Counted from the first letter of the stretch, positions 8,127-17,988 are shown. The stretch is 64,000 nt of DNA from Nonomuraea rubra (GCF_014207985.1 NZ_JACHMI010000001.1:10089001-10153000); one strand, 5' to 3'. Numbers and translations: made by a program. The notes: generated by a model not told the origin, from the letters alone.

Positions 8127-8846
8127 GTGATCGAACTCCACCACCTCACCAAGCGCTACGGCTCCGCCCTCGCCGTGGACGGTCTCTCCTTCAGGGTCGA
8201 GCCTGGCCATGTGACCGGGTTCCTCGGCCCCAACGGCGCCGGCAAGTCCACCACGATGCGCCTGATCCTCGGCCTCGACGCGCCGACGTCCGGCCAGGCG
8301 CTGGTCAACGGCCGGCGATATACCTCGCTGCACGAGCCGATGCGCGAGGTCGGAGCGCTCCTGGACGCGAGCGCCGTCCACGGCGGCCGCAGCGCCTACA
8401 ACCATCTGCTCTGCCTGGCACGCACCAACGGCATCGGCCCCACGCGCGTCATCGAGGTGCTCGATCAGGTCGGCCTGGCGGGCGTGGCACGCAAGCGCGT
8501 GGGCGGGTTCTCTCTGGGCATGAAGCAGCGGCTCGGCATCGCGGCCGCGCTGCTCGGGGATCCCGGCATCTTGATGTTCGACGAGCCCGTCAACGGCCTC
8601 GACCCCGACGGTGTGCGCTGGATCCGCGATCTCATGCGCTCGCTGGCCGCCGAGGGCCGGACGATCCTGCTCTCCAGCCATCTCATGAGCGAGATGGCCC
8701 TCACCGCGGAGCACATCGTCATCGTCGGCCGTGGACGACTCATCGCCGAGGCCACCGTCGCCGAGCTGACCACCCGCTATCCATCCCTCGAAGAGGCGTA
8801 CATGGCCTTGACCGCCGACAGCGTGCAATACGGAGCGGCCCGATGA
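8127..8846 (+). CDS. ABC transporter ATP-binding protein (ABC-2 exporter)
   Basis: A 239-residue ATPase, probably for drug or antibiotic efflux, since it is paired with ABC-2 permeases. It has Walker A GPNGAGKST near residue 34, a Q-loop region, the signature FSLGMKQRLG, Walker B ILMFDEPVNGLD and the H-loop SSHLMSEM. I chose GTG 8127 (VIELHHLTKRYG) because the domain starts there; GTG 8082 would add 15 residues without homology. Its stop overlaps the ATG of the first permease. Confidence 0.9.
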   Translation: MIELHHLTKRYGSALAVDGLSFRVEPGHVTGFLGPNGAGKSTTMRLILGLDAPTSGQALVNGRRYTSLHEPMREVGALLDASAVHGGRSAYNHLLCLARTNGIGPTRVIEVLDQVGLAGVARKRVGGFSLGMKQRLGIAAALLGDPGILMFDEPVNGLDPDGVRWIRDLMRSLAAEGRTILLSSHLMSEMALTAEHIVIVGRGRLIAEATVAELTTRYPSLEEAYMALTADSVQYGAAR

Positions 8847-9607
8847 AGATGGTCCTCTCCTCGGAATGGCTGAAGCTCCGCTCGGTGAACTCGACATACC
8901 ACGCAATCGGCGCAGCGGCCCTGACAGTGGTCCTCGGCATCGCGTGGACGCTCTATGTGGCCGCACTGGCCGACGAGCGCGGCACGCTACGCGCGGCCGC
9001 TCCCGAGCAGGGCTTCCTGCCGCTCGTCCAGATGAGCCTGGCGGTGCTCGGCGTGCTGGCGATCACCTCCGAGTACGCCACGGGCATGGTCCGTACCACC
9101 CTGATCACCGTTCCGAAGCGCAGCACCTTACTTCTGGCCAAGGCGGGGATCGTCGGTGTGGCCACGTTCGTGACCGCCCAGGCAATCCTCCTGCTCACGT
9201 ACGCCACGAGCCGGCTGATCGCGAACGGCCGCCACCTGGGCTTCAACCAGGTTCCGTTCTCCGAGGAGCTGCCGACGCTGCTCGCCTCGGGCCTGTCGGT
9301 GACCGCCCTGGCACTGGTAGGCCTCGGGCTGGGCGCGGCCGTCCGCTCCACGGCAGGCGCCATCACGGCGGTCGTCGCCCTGTTGTTCGTGCTCCCTGGT
9401 GTGGTCACCTATCTGCCGTCCCCGTGGAACACCCGCGTCGCCACCCTCCTCTTGCCGAACCTCGTCCCGCAGTTGTCAGGCGAACGACTCTCGTCCCGTC
9501 TGGGAGACGGCTTCCTGCCGCCCTGGGCGGCACTGACCGTGCTGCTCGCCTACCCACTCGTCGCCCTCGCCGTCGGCTACCACCAGCTCAGGCGAAGGGA
9601 CGCATAA
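8843..9607 (+). CDS. ABC-2 type permease
   Basis: A 254-residue membrane protein with about six hydrophobic segments, beginning with the short cytoplasmic SSEWLKLRSVNSTY motif shared by this permease type. The ATG overlaps the ATPase stop (ATGA), indicating coupling. It is a paralogue of the permease at 9.9 kb; both share EWLK-RSV, ITSEY-TG and a C-terminal LRRRDA. Together with the ATPase it would form an exporter of unknown substrate. Confidence 0.88.
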   Translation: MKMVLSSEWLKLRSVNSTYHAIGAAALTVVLGIAWTLYVAALADERGTLRAAAPEQGFLPLVQMSLAVLGVLAITSEYATGMVRTTLITVPKRSTLLLAKAGIVGVATFVTAQAILLLTYATSRLIANGRHLGFNQVPFSEELPTLLASGLSVTALALVGLGLGAAVRSTAGAITAVVALLFVLPGVVTYLPSPWNTRVATLLLPNLVPQLSGERLSSRLGDGFLPPWAALTVLLAYPLVALAVGYHQLRRRDA

Positions 9608-9899
9608 CCGTCCGCACCCCGATGTCCCGTCCACACAGGCACGACGACGCATTCCGACATGGCGAGCCGAATTCGGACATGACACCACCCGTATGCGAGC
9701 ACGATGCCTCGTACGAGCCTGACACGTCCGCGGGGCTTCTCCTCTCGCCCGTTGTACGCATCCTCCATCCACCCGCAACGACCGGCCGCATGAACCTCTC
9801 TGCAGCCTCAGCGCCGTTGCCGAGACCGTACGTGCCACGAAGCCTCTCCCTCCACCACACATGCACCTGATCGCATCTCTCGCCCGAAAGGACGCAGGC

Positions 9900-10676
9900 A
9901 TGACCGTCCTCACCTCCGAGTGGCTGAAGATCCGCTCGGTCCGTTCGACCTACCTGGTCCTCGGGCTCAGCATCAGCACTGTCCTTCTCGGCCTTGCACT
10001 CGCCGCGGCGGCTGCCGGCATGTACGACGCCGCTCCGCCCGAGCAACAAGCCCGTGCCCGGATCGCGGATCTGGAGGAAGTGTTCACGATCATTCCCCAG
10101 CTGTGCATGGGCATCCTGGGCGCCTTGGCCGTCACATCCGAGTACACGACAGGCTTGATCAGGACCAGCCTGGCCCTGGTTCCGCGTCGCTGGCCCGTCC
10201 TCGCCGCCAAGGCCGTCATCATCGGTGGCCTGGGCCTGCTCATCGGCGCCGTGTCAGTCTTCGGCACCTATTTCGCGGCCCGCGGTGCCATCGGCGACCG
10301 CTTCTCCGGCGCGTACACCACCGCGTTCGGCGACCGGCTGCCGCTTCTGATCGCGCTCAGCCTCACTGTGCCGGTATTCGCTCTGCTCGGCCTGGGCATC
10401 GGCGCGATCCTGAGATCGGTGGCGGGCGCCACGGCCATCCTCGTCGGCCTCGCCTACGTGCTCCCAATGATCATCGGCAATCTGCCCGAGCCATGGAGCG
10501 AGCGCCTCGGCTCATTGATGATCGGCGCCTTGCCCCGCGAGCTGACGGGCGACATCATCACCACCTCGGTGTACGGCTCGCTCCTCTCACCCACAGCGGC
10601 CGGCGCAGTCATGATCGCGTACGCGGCCGTCCCCGTATGCACCGCCATGTGGCTGCTACGCCGAAGGGACGCCTGA
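9900..10676 (+). CDS. ABC-2 type permease, second paralogue
   Basis: A 258-residue permease closely related to the one before it: MTVLTSEWLKIRSVRSTY, VTSEYTTGLIRTSL and terminal LLRRRDA. I chose ATG 9900, preceded by GAAAGGA about 9 nt upstream. A 292-bp gap (9608-9899) separates it from the first permease; I see no gene and only weak dyads in that gap. It may form a heterodimer with the first permease, or a separate homodimer sharing the ATPase. Confidence 0.87.
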   Translation: MTVLTSEWLKIRSVRSTYLVLGLSISTVLLGLALAAAAAGMYDAAPPEQQARARIADLEEVFTIIPQLCMGILGALAVTSEYTTGLIRTSLALVPRRWPVLAAKAVIIGGLGLLIGAVSVFGTYFAARGAIGDRFSGAYTTAFGDRLPLLIALSLTVPVFALLGLGIGAILRSVAGATAILVGLAYVLPMIIGNLPEPWSERLGSLMIGALPRELTGDIITTSVYGSLLSPTAAGAVMIAYAAVPVCTAMWLLRRRDA

Positions 10677-10941
10677 CATGCACCCCCTGAGCATCCCGCC
10701 GCCCCCACACCACCGCCCACCAAGGCACCGCCATCCGGCTCCTGCAGAGTCAGCGACCCGTTCCCCGGCAGTGGGCGGGGGAACCGACCAGCACACAGCC
10801 AGCACCCTCACACACACATTCAAGATCACTGTCACGCGCGGATACGAACTCGCCGTAACGGCCGATCGCGAGAACCACCTCGCGAGCACCCGCGTGATCG
10901 ACCTTGTGCACGGCGTCGCGGACCACAAGCACCACAGGGCA

Positions 10942-10987
10942 CTTCGGGTGGTACGGCAGGCCAAACCATCTGCCGTACCACCCGAAG
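10942..10987 (-). terminator. 18-bp perfect hairpin after rnj
   Basis: CTTCGGGTGGTACGGCAG pairs perfectly with its complement across the 10-nt loop GCCAAACCAT. It begins two nt beyond the RNase J stop. There is no U tract, as is common for actinobacterial terminators. The hairpin is symmetric and could also stop transcription arriving from the exporter operon. Nothing gene-like is visible in 10677-10941. Confidence 0.85.
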
Positions 10988-10989
10988 GC

Positions 10990-12675
10990 TCAGACCTCGA
11001 GCACCACAGGGATGATCATCGGACGGCGGCGATAGGTGTCGCTCACCCAGCGCCCCACCGTGCGACGGACGACCCTGCGGATCTCCTGCATGTCCACCAC
11101 ACCGTCCGCGGCCTTCTCCTCCAGGGCCCGTTCGATCTGCGGGATGAACTCCTCGAACTGGAGAGGATCGATGCCGGACCCGCGGGCGTGGATCTCCGGG
11201 CCGGCCGTGAGCTTGCCCGTGTTCGAGTCGACCACGACGACCACGGAGATGAAGCCCTCGTCCCCGAGGATCCTGCGGTCCTTCAGGGAGGTGTCGGTGA
11301 TCTCACCCACCGACGAGCCGTCGACGTAGACGTACCCGGCGTGTACCGCACCGACGATCCGCGCGCGGCCGTCGACCAGGTCCACCACGACGCCGTCCTC
11401 GGCAATCACGATGTGGTCGTCGGGCACGCCTGTGAGGGCGGCCAGCTTGGCGTGGGCGCGGAGGTGGCGCCATTCGCCGTGCACGGGCATGAAGTTCGAA
11501 GGGCGCGTCAGGTTGAGGACGTACAGGAGTTCGCCCGCGGCCGCGTGTCCCGAGACGTGCACCTTGGCGTTGCCCTTGTGCACGACGCGGGCGCCCCACC
11601 TGGTCAGGCCGTTGATGACCTTGTTGACCGCGGTCTCGTTGCCCGGCACCAGCGACGATGCCAGCAGGACGGTGTCGCCCTCGGCGATGCGGATCGGGTG
11701 ATCGCGGTTGGCCATTCTGGACAGCGCCGCCATCGGTTCGCCCTGGGAGCCGGTGCAGATCAGCACCACGTCCTGAGGCGGCCACTCTTCGATGTCGCGC
11801 GAGTCGACGATCAGCTCCGGTGGCACCTTCAGGTAACCGAGGTCACGGGCCACCCCCATGTTCCGCACCATGGAGCGGCCGACCAGAGCCACCTTGCGGC
11901 CGTGCTTGGCCGCGGCGTCCATGACCTGTTGGATGCGGTGTACGTGCGAGGCGAAGCTCGCCACGATGACACGCTGCTCGGAGGTGCGGATCACCTCCTC
12001 GATGACCGGCCCGATCTCCCGCTCGCTGGTGACGAATCCCGGCACCTCGGCGTTGGTGGAGTCGGACATCAGCAGGTCGACGCCCTCGGTGCCGAGCCTG
12101 GCGAAGCCGCCGAGGTCGGTGAGGCGGCCGTCGCTCGGCAACTGGTCCATCCGGAAGTCACCGGTGTGCAGCACTATGCCCGCCGGCGTCCGGATGGCGA
12201 CGGCCAGGGCGTCGGGGATGGAGTGGTTGACCGCGAGGAACTCGCAGTCGAAAGGCCCGAATACGTGCCGTTCGCCCTCGACGACCTCGTGTTTGGTCGG
12301 TTGGATCCTGTGCTCTGTCAGCTTCGCCTCGATCAAGGCGAGCGTGAGCTTGGAGCCAATGAGCGGAATATTGCGCCGCTCGCGCAGAAGGTACGGCACC
12401 GCCCCGATATGGTCTTCGTGGGCGTGCGTCAGCACCACGGCTTCGACGTCGTCGAGCCGGTCCCTGATGTATTCGAAGTCGGGCAGGATGAGGTCGACAC
12501 CCGGCTGGTCGGGCTCGGGGAACAGTACCCCGCAGTCCACGACCAGCAGGCGACCGTCATATTCGAAGACGGCCATGTTCCTGCCGATTTCCCCCAACCC
12601 GCCCAGCGCGACGATGCGCAGGCCGCCCTCAGGCAGCACCGGCGGGGGGCCGAGCTCAGGATGCGGATGGCTCAT
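10990..12675 (-). CDS. rnj: Ribonuclease J
   Basis: A 561-residue metallo-beta-lactamase/beta-CASP RNase with endo- and 5'-3' exonuclease roles in RNA maturation and decay. The zinc motif is THAHEDHIGA (residues 83-92), followed by the HTGDFRMD segment, SDSTNAE, beta-CASP elements such as ICTGSQGEPMAAL, and HVSGHAAAGEL and MPVHGEWRHL. Length and order are full. It is directly downstream of dapA on the same strand with a short gap of about 54 nt, the usual actinobacterial arrangement, and ends at a strong hairpin. Confidence 0.95.
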   Translation of the reverse strand: MSHPHPELGPPPVLPEGGLRIVALGGLGEIGRNMAVFEYDGRLLVVDCGVLFPEPDQPGVDLILPDFEYIRDRLDDVEAVVLTHAHEDHIGAVPYLLRERRNIPLIGSKLTLALIEAKLTEHRIQPTKHEVVEGERHVFGPFDCEFLAVNHSIPDALAVAIRTPAGIVLHTGDFRMDQLPSDGRLTDLGGFARLGTEGVDLLMSDSTNAEVPGFVTSEREIGPVIEEVIRTSEQRVIVASFASHVHRIQQVMDAAAKHGRKVALVGRSMVRNMGVARDLGYLKVPPELIVDSRDIEEWPPQDVVLICTGSQGEPMAALSRMANRDHPIRIAEGDTVLLASSLVPGNETAVNKVINGLTRWGARVVHKGNAKVHVSGHAAAGELLYVLNLTRPSNFMPVHGEWRHLRAHAKLAALTGVPDDHIVIAEDGVVVDLVDGRARIVGAVHAGYVYVDGSSVGEITDTSLKDRRILGDEGFISVVVVVDSNTGKLTAGPEIHARGSGIDPLQFEEFIPQIERALEEKAADGVVDMQEIRRVVRRTVGRWVSDTYRRRPMIIPVVLEV

Positions 12676-12729
12676 GCCTGGCCCCCACGGTCAGATCTTG
12701 TTCTCAAAACTCCCGGTTCCTCCCCGTTC

Positions 12730-13647
12730 CTATGCGTCTGTCAACTTCACCCCGCCGGCTACCAGGCAAGCACGCAGCTCGGCGATTTGCTTCTCTGTGG
12801 CGTTCACCAGCGGCAGCCGTACTGGACCGACCGGTACCCCCACCATGCTCAATGCGGCCTTCGCCATGATCGCGCCACCCGCACGCAGCATGATCCCGTC
12901 CACCACGGGGGCCACCTGGCTGTGTACGGCCAGGGCCTGGGCGACGTCGCCGTTCTTGTGCAGGTGGATCATGCTTGCCAGCTCGGCGCCCACGACATGT
13001 CCGACAACGCTCACGAACCCGGCCGCGCCAAGGGACAGCCAGGGCAGGTTGAGCAGATCGTCACCGGAGTAGAAAGCGAGATCGGTCGCGGTCATCACCT
13101 GGCTGGCCGCGAACAGGTCACCCTTGGCATCCTTCACGGCCACGATGCGCTCGTGCTGCGCGAGCCGGAGCAGGGTCTCGGTCTTGATCGGCACGCCGCT
13201 ACGCCCGGGAATGTCGTACAGCATCACCGGAAGGTCGGTTGCGTCGGCAACAGCGGTGAAGTGCTGGTACAGCCCCTCTTGCGGAGGCTTGTTGTAGTAA
13301 GGCGTCACCACCAGCAGGCCATGGGCACCGGCACGTGCCGCCTGCTTCGCGAGCTCGACGCTGTGGCGAGTGTCGTTGGTGCCGGCCCCGGCCACCACGG
13401 TCGCGCGGTCACCGACCGCATCGAGGACAGCGCTGACGATGCGCTGCTTCTCCTCGTCCGATGTGGTGGGCGACTCCCCGGTCGTCCCGTTGACGATCAG
13501 TCCGTCGTTGCGCTGCTCGTCCACCAGGTAGGTGGCAAGACGTCGCACAGCCACATAATCGACCTCGCCGTCGGAGGTGAACGGCGTGACCATCGCGGTC
13601 AGCATACGGCCGAAGGGTGCGTCGGTGGTTCCAGTTGGCGATGCCAT
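12730..13647 (-). CDS. dapA: 4-hydroxy-tetrahydrodipicolinate synthase
   Basis: Condenses pyruvate with aspartate semialdehyde in lysine and diaminopimelate synthesis. The 305-residue TIM barrel has GTTGESPT (substrate-binding Thr pair), the Tyr of VTPYYNKPPQEG, YDIPGRSG, and the Schiff-base Lys in VAVKDAKGD. I chose ATG 13647 rather than the longer frame to 13692: MASPTGTTDAPFGRMLTAMVTPF is a normal start and a -10-like TAGCGT ends seven nt before it. The pathway partner dapB is at 38.3 kb. It could in principle be a ketodeoxyglucarate dehydratase, but neighbourhood and motifs favour DapA. Confidence 0.9.
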   Translation of the reverse strand: MASPTGTTDAPFGRMLTAMVTPFTSDGEVDYVAVRRLATYLVDEQRNDGLIVNGTTGESPTTSDEEKQRIVSAVLDAVGDRATVVAGAGTNDTRHSVELAKQAARAGAHGLLVVTPYYNKPPQEGLYQHFTAVADATDLPVMLYDIPGRSGVPIKTETLLRLAQHERIVAVKDAKGDLFAASQVMTATDLAFYSGDDLLNLPWLSLGAAGFVSVVGHVVGAELASMIHLHKNGDVAQALAVHSQVAPVVDGIMLRAGGAIMAKAALSMVGVPVGPVRLPLVNATEKQIAELRACLVAGGVKLTDA

Positions 13648-13654
13648 AGTGCGA

Positions 13655-13660
13655 ACGCTA
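13655..13660 (-). promoter_or_regulatory. -10 box for leaderless dapA-rnj transcript
   Basis: On the minus strand TAGCGT is followed by seven nt and then ATG. There is no Shine-Dalgarno sequence. No strong -35 box is visible. Upstream, 13661-13974 holds no gene I can support. Confidence 0.4.
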
Positions 13661-13974
13661 CCTGGATTCAGAAATCCGTTGGACGTCGCCACCCCGCTTC
13701 GCCTGCCTGGAGCCGGTTTTTGCCCGCCTCCACCGGCCTCCGGACGCCTGGCCGCACCGCGCCGATCAACTCACGCGAGCTGGATGGATCAAGCAGATGT
13801 GGGAACGTCACCCACGAGGGGCGTCCTCCTCCGGTTACGGAGAGGCTTCGCGTGGCTCAGGCGACCAAATTCCTTGTCGCCGAGGTCACATAAACACCAC
13901 TGGTTCGGCCAGGAAGCGGACCAGACCGGCTCGGCCGCCTCCGGAGCCATCGAGCGCCGCCTGAAGGATCCCGG

Positions 13975-14418
13975 TCAGGGCAGTTCGATCTGATAACGGA
14001 TGAAGCCGCGGTTCTCCGCGACTTTGTCGTAGAGCTGCCGTGCCGTGCTGTTCGACTCGTGGGTGTTCCAGTACACGCGAGAGCAGCCCCGCTCCCGAGC
14101 CCAGTCGGTGACGGCCACGATCAACGCACGCCCCACACCCTTGCCCCGGACGTCTGGAGCGGTGAACAGATCTTGCAGGTAGCAGACATCGGTGTTGGGC
14201 GCGGACGTGTTCCCGTGCGTCAGAAAGTGGGTGATGCCGATCAGCCGGCCGTCCAGCCTGGCGCCCAGAGCGTGCAAGCGGGTGTCCGCCTGGAATTCCT
14301 GCCACGCCCGGTCGTACATCTCGTCCGGCTCGACGCGCTCGTAGAAGTCGATGTACGCACGGAACAAGCTCTCCCATACGTTCCGGTCGGAGGGGAGGAG
14401 CTTGCCGATGTCGATCAT
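13975..14418 (-). CDS. GNAT family N-acetyltransferase
   Basis: A 147-residue acetyltransferase of unknown substrate. Motif A is DLFTAPDVRGKGVGRALI (acetyl-CoA pyrophosphate loop), preceded by GITHFLTH and followed by CSRVYWNTHESNSTARQLYDKVAENRGFIRYQI, which is the usual C-terminal half. I chose ATG 14418 because AAGAGGAC lies directly upstream; longer frames add basic, non-conserved residues. It is on the same strand as dapA but 327 bp away, so probably a separate unit. Confidence 0.85.
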   Translation of the reverse strand: MIDIGKLLPSDRNVWESLFRAYIDFYERVEPDEMYDRAWQEFQADTRLHALGARLDGRLIGITHFLTHGNTSAPNTDVCYLQDLFTAPDVRGKGVGRALIVAVTDWARERGCSRVYWNTHESNSTARQLYDKVAENRGFIRYQIELP

Positions 14419-15612
14419 GTTGTCCTCTTGATGGTGCATCTCAGGCCAAGACGGGACATGCCTGGATTCGTACGGAAATGTAAAGATCTGGTCTGACGCG
14501 CGGGAGGAACGGGCGGATGTCACAACTTAGGGAGAGGTGACTGGGCGCGGTACGGCCACTCGGCTGGGATATCGGATGACCACTTGCGAGACCCTTGGTG
14601 CCAGTGTCCGTCAACGGTGTCGCGGAGGGCAGAGGTACCAGAGCGTCACTGTCGATCATGAGTGGTTGCCGATTGAGAACACGAGCCCGTGAACGTGCGG
14701 CGACCCGGCACTTGGCTCTTGATCATGAGTGGATGTCACACGCGCAGCGGCTGTAGGCAATGGCGAGGCCAGGGCCGCGCGACTGGCGCGGACGCGCAGC
14801 ACTGTAGGAGCGAGGCGGCGGTGCCGGGAAGTCGGCCGCAGCCATGACAAGGCGGCTGGCGCGACAGCGTGGCGCTGCCGACACGAGGCAACGATGCAGG
14901 AAGTCGGGCAGAGCCGGGGCGCGACAGGTGGAACGAATGTGCGGCGAAGCCAGTACACGTGACCGGCGGAAGAGTGCGAGGGGGCCAGGAGAAGGTGCCT
15001 GGTGGGAGAGAGTGCGACCGGACGGGGCGAGGTGACCCGCGGAAGGGTGCCGCAGAGCGAGACGAAGTGACCGGCGTCAGAGTACGACCGGTCGAGGCGA
15101 AGTGAGTGCGACCGGTCGGGCGAAGTGACCAGCGGAGCGTCGGACCAGGCGAGGCGAAGTGACCAGCGGAGCGTCGGACCAGGCGAAGCGAAGTGACCAG
15201 CGGAGCGTCGGACCAGGCGAGGCGAAGTGACCAGCGGAGCGTGCGACGAGGCCAGGACGAGGCGGTTGGCGGGAGGGCCGCGACAGGGCGGAGTGGCCGG
15301 CGACGAGGGGTTCGTACTTGAGGATGCTTCGGGTTCCTCAGCGAGCCAACCTCGACCTGGGCCTTCAGAGGCGTCTGTCGCGGCGGTCCGGCTGGGCGGA
15401 CATGGAAGAGGTCGCCGATATGTGCTCGGGGGTACACACATCGACGACCTCTACCGGAGAATCGCGACCCCTTACATCGGCGTTACAAGGTTTCTCCGAT
15501 AATTTTCCGCCATCGCAAAGTTGGGGCTCCAGCGGTCATCGATGACGGTCGGTTACCTGCCGAATACGGCAACATGGGGCAACGCCTCACACGAACCCCC
15601 AGGGATGGACTA
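14419..15612. other. Gene-free, G-rich stretch before the GntR/UTRA gene
   Basis: About 1.2 kb without a gene I can support. Open frames here translate to low-complexity Ser/Pro/Arg strings and are kept open by base composition and by the 34-bp array at 15122-15258. Near the right end, TGCCG-AATA-CGGCA (about 15559-15572) is a small dyad close to the regulator start and may be an operator. Confidence 0.6.
15122..15258. repeat. 34-bp tandem repeat, four copies
   Basis: The unit starting GAAGTGACCAGCGGAGCG recurs at 15122, 15156, 15190 and 15224, an exact 34-bp period. The first three copies differ by single bases and the fourth diverges in its second half. There are no spacers between copies, so it is not a CRISPR array. 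Related but degenerate AAGTGACC pieces continue upstream to about 15060. Confidence 0.9.
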
Positions 15613-16329
15613 GTGGCCACCTCAGATCCGGTCTACCTGCGTGTCGTCGAAGACATCCGGCGACAGATCACCGACGGCACCCTTCCCCCCGGCGCGCCTA
15701 TCCCCTCACGCGCCCAACTGACCCGTAAGTATCAGGTCGGTGAGACCGCCGCCCGCCACGCGCTACGTGTGCTCGCGGGTGAGGGCCTCATCATCGGCCG
15801 CGTGGGCTCGGGTCATTACGTCAGGGAACGCCCCGACCTAACCCCGTTGCACCGATGGCGTTTTCTCGACCACCCCGCCCCGTTCGCCGCCGACCTGCAA
15901 TCCCAAGGCAGGCGAGTAACATGGGACTGGCACAGCGAGCCCACCGAAGCAGGCCCCGACATCGGCAGACGGCTGCGGCTGCCCGAGTCGGCCACGCTGA
16001 CCAAGACGCATTACGTCTTCCGCGGGGACGGCAGGCCACTTCAGCTCGCGACGTCCTATGAGCTGCGGGAGTTCACTCCTCACACAGAGGAGGAACGGCG
16101 GAGCCTGGTGGCGCGCATGTACGCGCACGGCATAAAGATCACCGAGATCGTGGAGAGCGTTCACACTCGCATCCCCCGGCCGGTGGAGAGCGATGCGCTG
16201 GATCTGGCGGCGGGTGTGCATGTTCTGCATGTGGAACGTACCCATTGGGCAGGCGATCGCCCGGTGGAGACCAGCGACATCGTGATCCCGGGCGACCGGT
16301 TCCGGATCATGTACAGCATGCCTGTTTAG
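15613..16329 (+). CDS. GntR family regulator with UTRA domain
   Basis: A 238-residue HutC-type regulator. The winged helix (about 5-75) reads PVYLRVVEDIRRQITDGTL, PSRAQLTRKYQVGETAARHAL, and wing GRVGSGHYVRE. The UTRA ligand domain follows, with LRLPESATLTKTHYVFRGDG, LATSYELREF, VESVHTRIPRPVESDAL and a final DIVIPGDRFRIMYSM. I chose GTG 15613 because AGGGA lies 7 nt upstream; ATG 15574 is the alternative. It ends at a good terminator. Regulators of this type sit beside transporters or on integrated elements; here the neighbours give no target. Confidence 0.85.
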   Translation: MATSDPVYLRVVEDIRRQITDGTLPPGAPIPSRAQLTRKYQVGETAARHALRVLAGEGLIIGRVGSGHYVRERPDLTPLHRWRFLDHPAPFAADLQSQGRRVTWDWHSEPTEAGPDIGRRLRLPESATLTKTHYVFRGDGRPLQLATSYELREFTPHTEEERRSLVARMYAHGIKITEIVESVHTRIPRPVESDALDLAAGVHVLHVERTHWAGDRPVETSDIVIPGDRFRIMYSMPV

Positions 16330-16332
16330 GGC

Positions 16333-16372
16333 GGGAAGCTCCGGGTGAGCACAATCTTGCCCGGAGCTTCCC
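16333..16372 (+). terminator. 13-bp hairpin after the GntR/UTRA gene
   Basis: GGGAAGCTCCGGG (16333-16345) pairs perfectly with CCCGGAGCTTCCC (16360-16372) across a 14-nt loop, four nt past the stop codon. Confidence 0.8.
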
Positions 16373-17307
16373 GGCCCGACGAGTTCGTACCGTTCGGCGG
16401 GTGTGGAGACGGGCAGCTCAGGCTTGATGCCCGCGTGGACGGCCGCCTCGTCACGCTCGACGGCGCATGCGACTCTGGAGCCGCCTGGATCGCCGCCCGA
16501 CGGCGCACATCCTCATCGGATTCTCCCCGCTCCAACCAACGACGTGCACTTTCGCGAGACCGCCCCCGTCGCACCCGGGGACGGGCACGTGACCGAGGCT
16601 CGCCCGCCCGCCTGATGCGGGGTCTGGCATTGCCCCGTGATTGGTGCGGCGATTGTTGGACGCTCGTTCTTGTCGCGACCTGGGCTCATCCGCATCATCG
16701 CAGTCGCTGCTAGCCCTCCCTCCCGAAGGTCGAGGTCGCCGACGTCCTGGGCGTGGTGTCGCGAAGGCACTCACTGGGCGGGATCTTCTCGTGGAGCGTG
16801 TTTCAAGAGGTGGAGCGTGCTTCAAGAGATCGCCTGGGCTGAGGTCCGATTGTGGTCCCTGGCTCTGGCCTGCTGTTCGGCAGGCGGATCTGACCGACGA
16901 GCCATGGACGATGCAGGAACCTACTGCAGCGCGCAGTCGGCCGAGGGTAGATCATGATCGGCGCACTGGTCTGCGCCCCCACCAGATTCCGGGCCAAGAT
17001 CGGCTTCCGGTCCCGCCGGCTCTTCACGCCCCATGTTGTTTCGCGCTCTGCCAATCGTCGGCTTGCCGGCTGGCCAGATATCACAGTCGAAAACCGCCAC
17101 AACGTGGCGATTCACCCGGCTGCAATCGGAACCTCCTCCTTCCTCGGACTTCTCCCGGCCTCAATAAACGGACCCATAAGGACTTTCGTCGCGACTATCG
17201 CATTCCGCTTCCACCGAAATTGAGCGCATAAGACCACACCTGCGACGCAGAAGGCCCTCCGCGATTCCGCAGGCAGAAATTGTCAGTGCGCGTTGATACA
17301 ACGGTTG
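16373..17307. other. Gene-free stretch between GntR/UTRA and radC
   Basis: About 0.93 kb with no gene I can support. Composition is more even than in the neighbouring G-rich stretches. The frame around 16870-16920 reads RQADLTDEPWTMQEP, faintly like the N-terminus of IS5-type transposases (DLTDxxWxxLEP), but the resemblance stops there. Confidence 0.5.
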
Positions 17308-17319
17308 CGGAGGTTGCCG

Positions 17320-17976
17320 ATGCGAGTCAAAGACCTGTCCGAACGTGACCGGCCGCGCGAACGGCTCATGTCCAACGGTGCCGCCGCGCTGGCGGACCGG
17401 GAACTGCTGGCCGTGCTGCTCGGTTCCGGATTTCGTGGGGCGAGCGCCCTCGACCTGGCCACACAGGTGATCGAGACCTGTGGAGACCTCGATGGTCTCA
17501 GCCGTTCTGACCCGCACCGGTTAATCACCATGCGCGGCATCGGTCCCGCCAAGGCCGCACGAGTTGCGGCGGCCTTCCATCTCGTACGCCGTGCGGAGGC
17601 GTGGCCCGAACGGGAGCGCATCACCAGCACGTCGGATCTGGCCCATGCATGTGCTCCGCTGCTGCGCGACCGGAAGCATGAGCGGCTGGTCATGGTGGTG
17701 TGCGACACCCGCGGGCGAATCCTGAAGCGTGCGGTGCTTACCGAGGGCGGGAGCGATCACACCGTCATGCCGATCCGTGAGGTGATCACTGAAGTGCTCA
17801 CCTCCGGCGGGGCGATGTTCGGTCTTGCCCACAATCATCCTGGTGGGTCTCTCGACCCCAGCCGGGAGGATCTGGAAGCGACGGCCAGGCTTCTCGAGGC
17901 CGCGCAGACGGTCGAGTTGCGGCTGCTCGATCACCTCATCATCGCGGACGAGTCCTGGAGGCGAATTCCCCTGTAA
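17320..17976 (+). CDS. radC: RadC family JAB-domain protein
   Basis: A 218-residue protein with an N-terminal helix-hairpin-helix part (SDPHRLITMRGIGPAKAARVAAAF) and a C-terminal JAB/MPN metalloprotease-like domain. The zinc motif is AHNHPGGSLDPSREDLEAT, with the upstream Glu in IREVITEVL. The name is historical; the function is unsettled and the family is common on mobile elements. I chose ATG 17320 because GCGGAGG ends seven nt upstream. It stands alone inside the repeat-rich stretch. Confidence 0.9.
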   Translation: MRVKDLSERDRPRERLMSNGAAALADRELLAVLLGSGFRGASALDLATQVIETCGDLDGLSRSDPHRLITMRGIGPAKAARVAAAFHLVRRAEAWPERERITSTSDLAHACAPLLRDRKHERLVMVVCDTRGRILKRAVLTEGGSDHTVMPIREVITEVLTSGGAMFGLAHNHPGGSLDPSREDLEATARLLEAAQTVELRLLDHLIIADESWRRIPL

Positions 17977-17988
17977 ATCCCTCCGACG

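Noticed and set aside
2289..13647. The dapA-like gene as the missing ketodeoxyglucarate dehydratase
   Set aside because: It is 9 kb from the glucarate genes, sits directly before rnj as the lysine gene does, and shows DapA motifs.
10678..13893. 1071-codon plus-strand frame
   Set aside because: It runs antisense to rnj and dapA and has the His/Arg/Asp-rich composition of a shadow frame.
15122..15258. CRISPR array
   Set aside because: The 34-bp units are contiguous with no spacers and there are no cas genes.
14656..15441. Ser/Pro/Arg-rich frames on the minus strand
   Set aside because: Compositional artefact across the 34-bp array; no domains and no ribosome site.
16870..16925. IS5-type transposase remnant (RQADLTDEPW)
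   Set aside because: Only about ten residues resemble the family; no catalytic motif or terminal inverted repeats were found.
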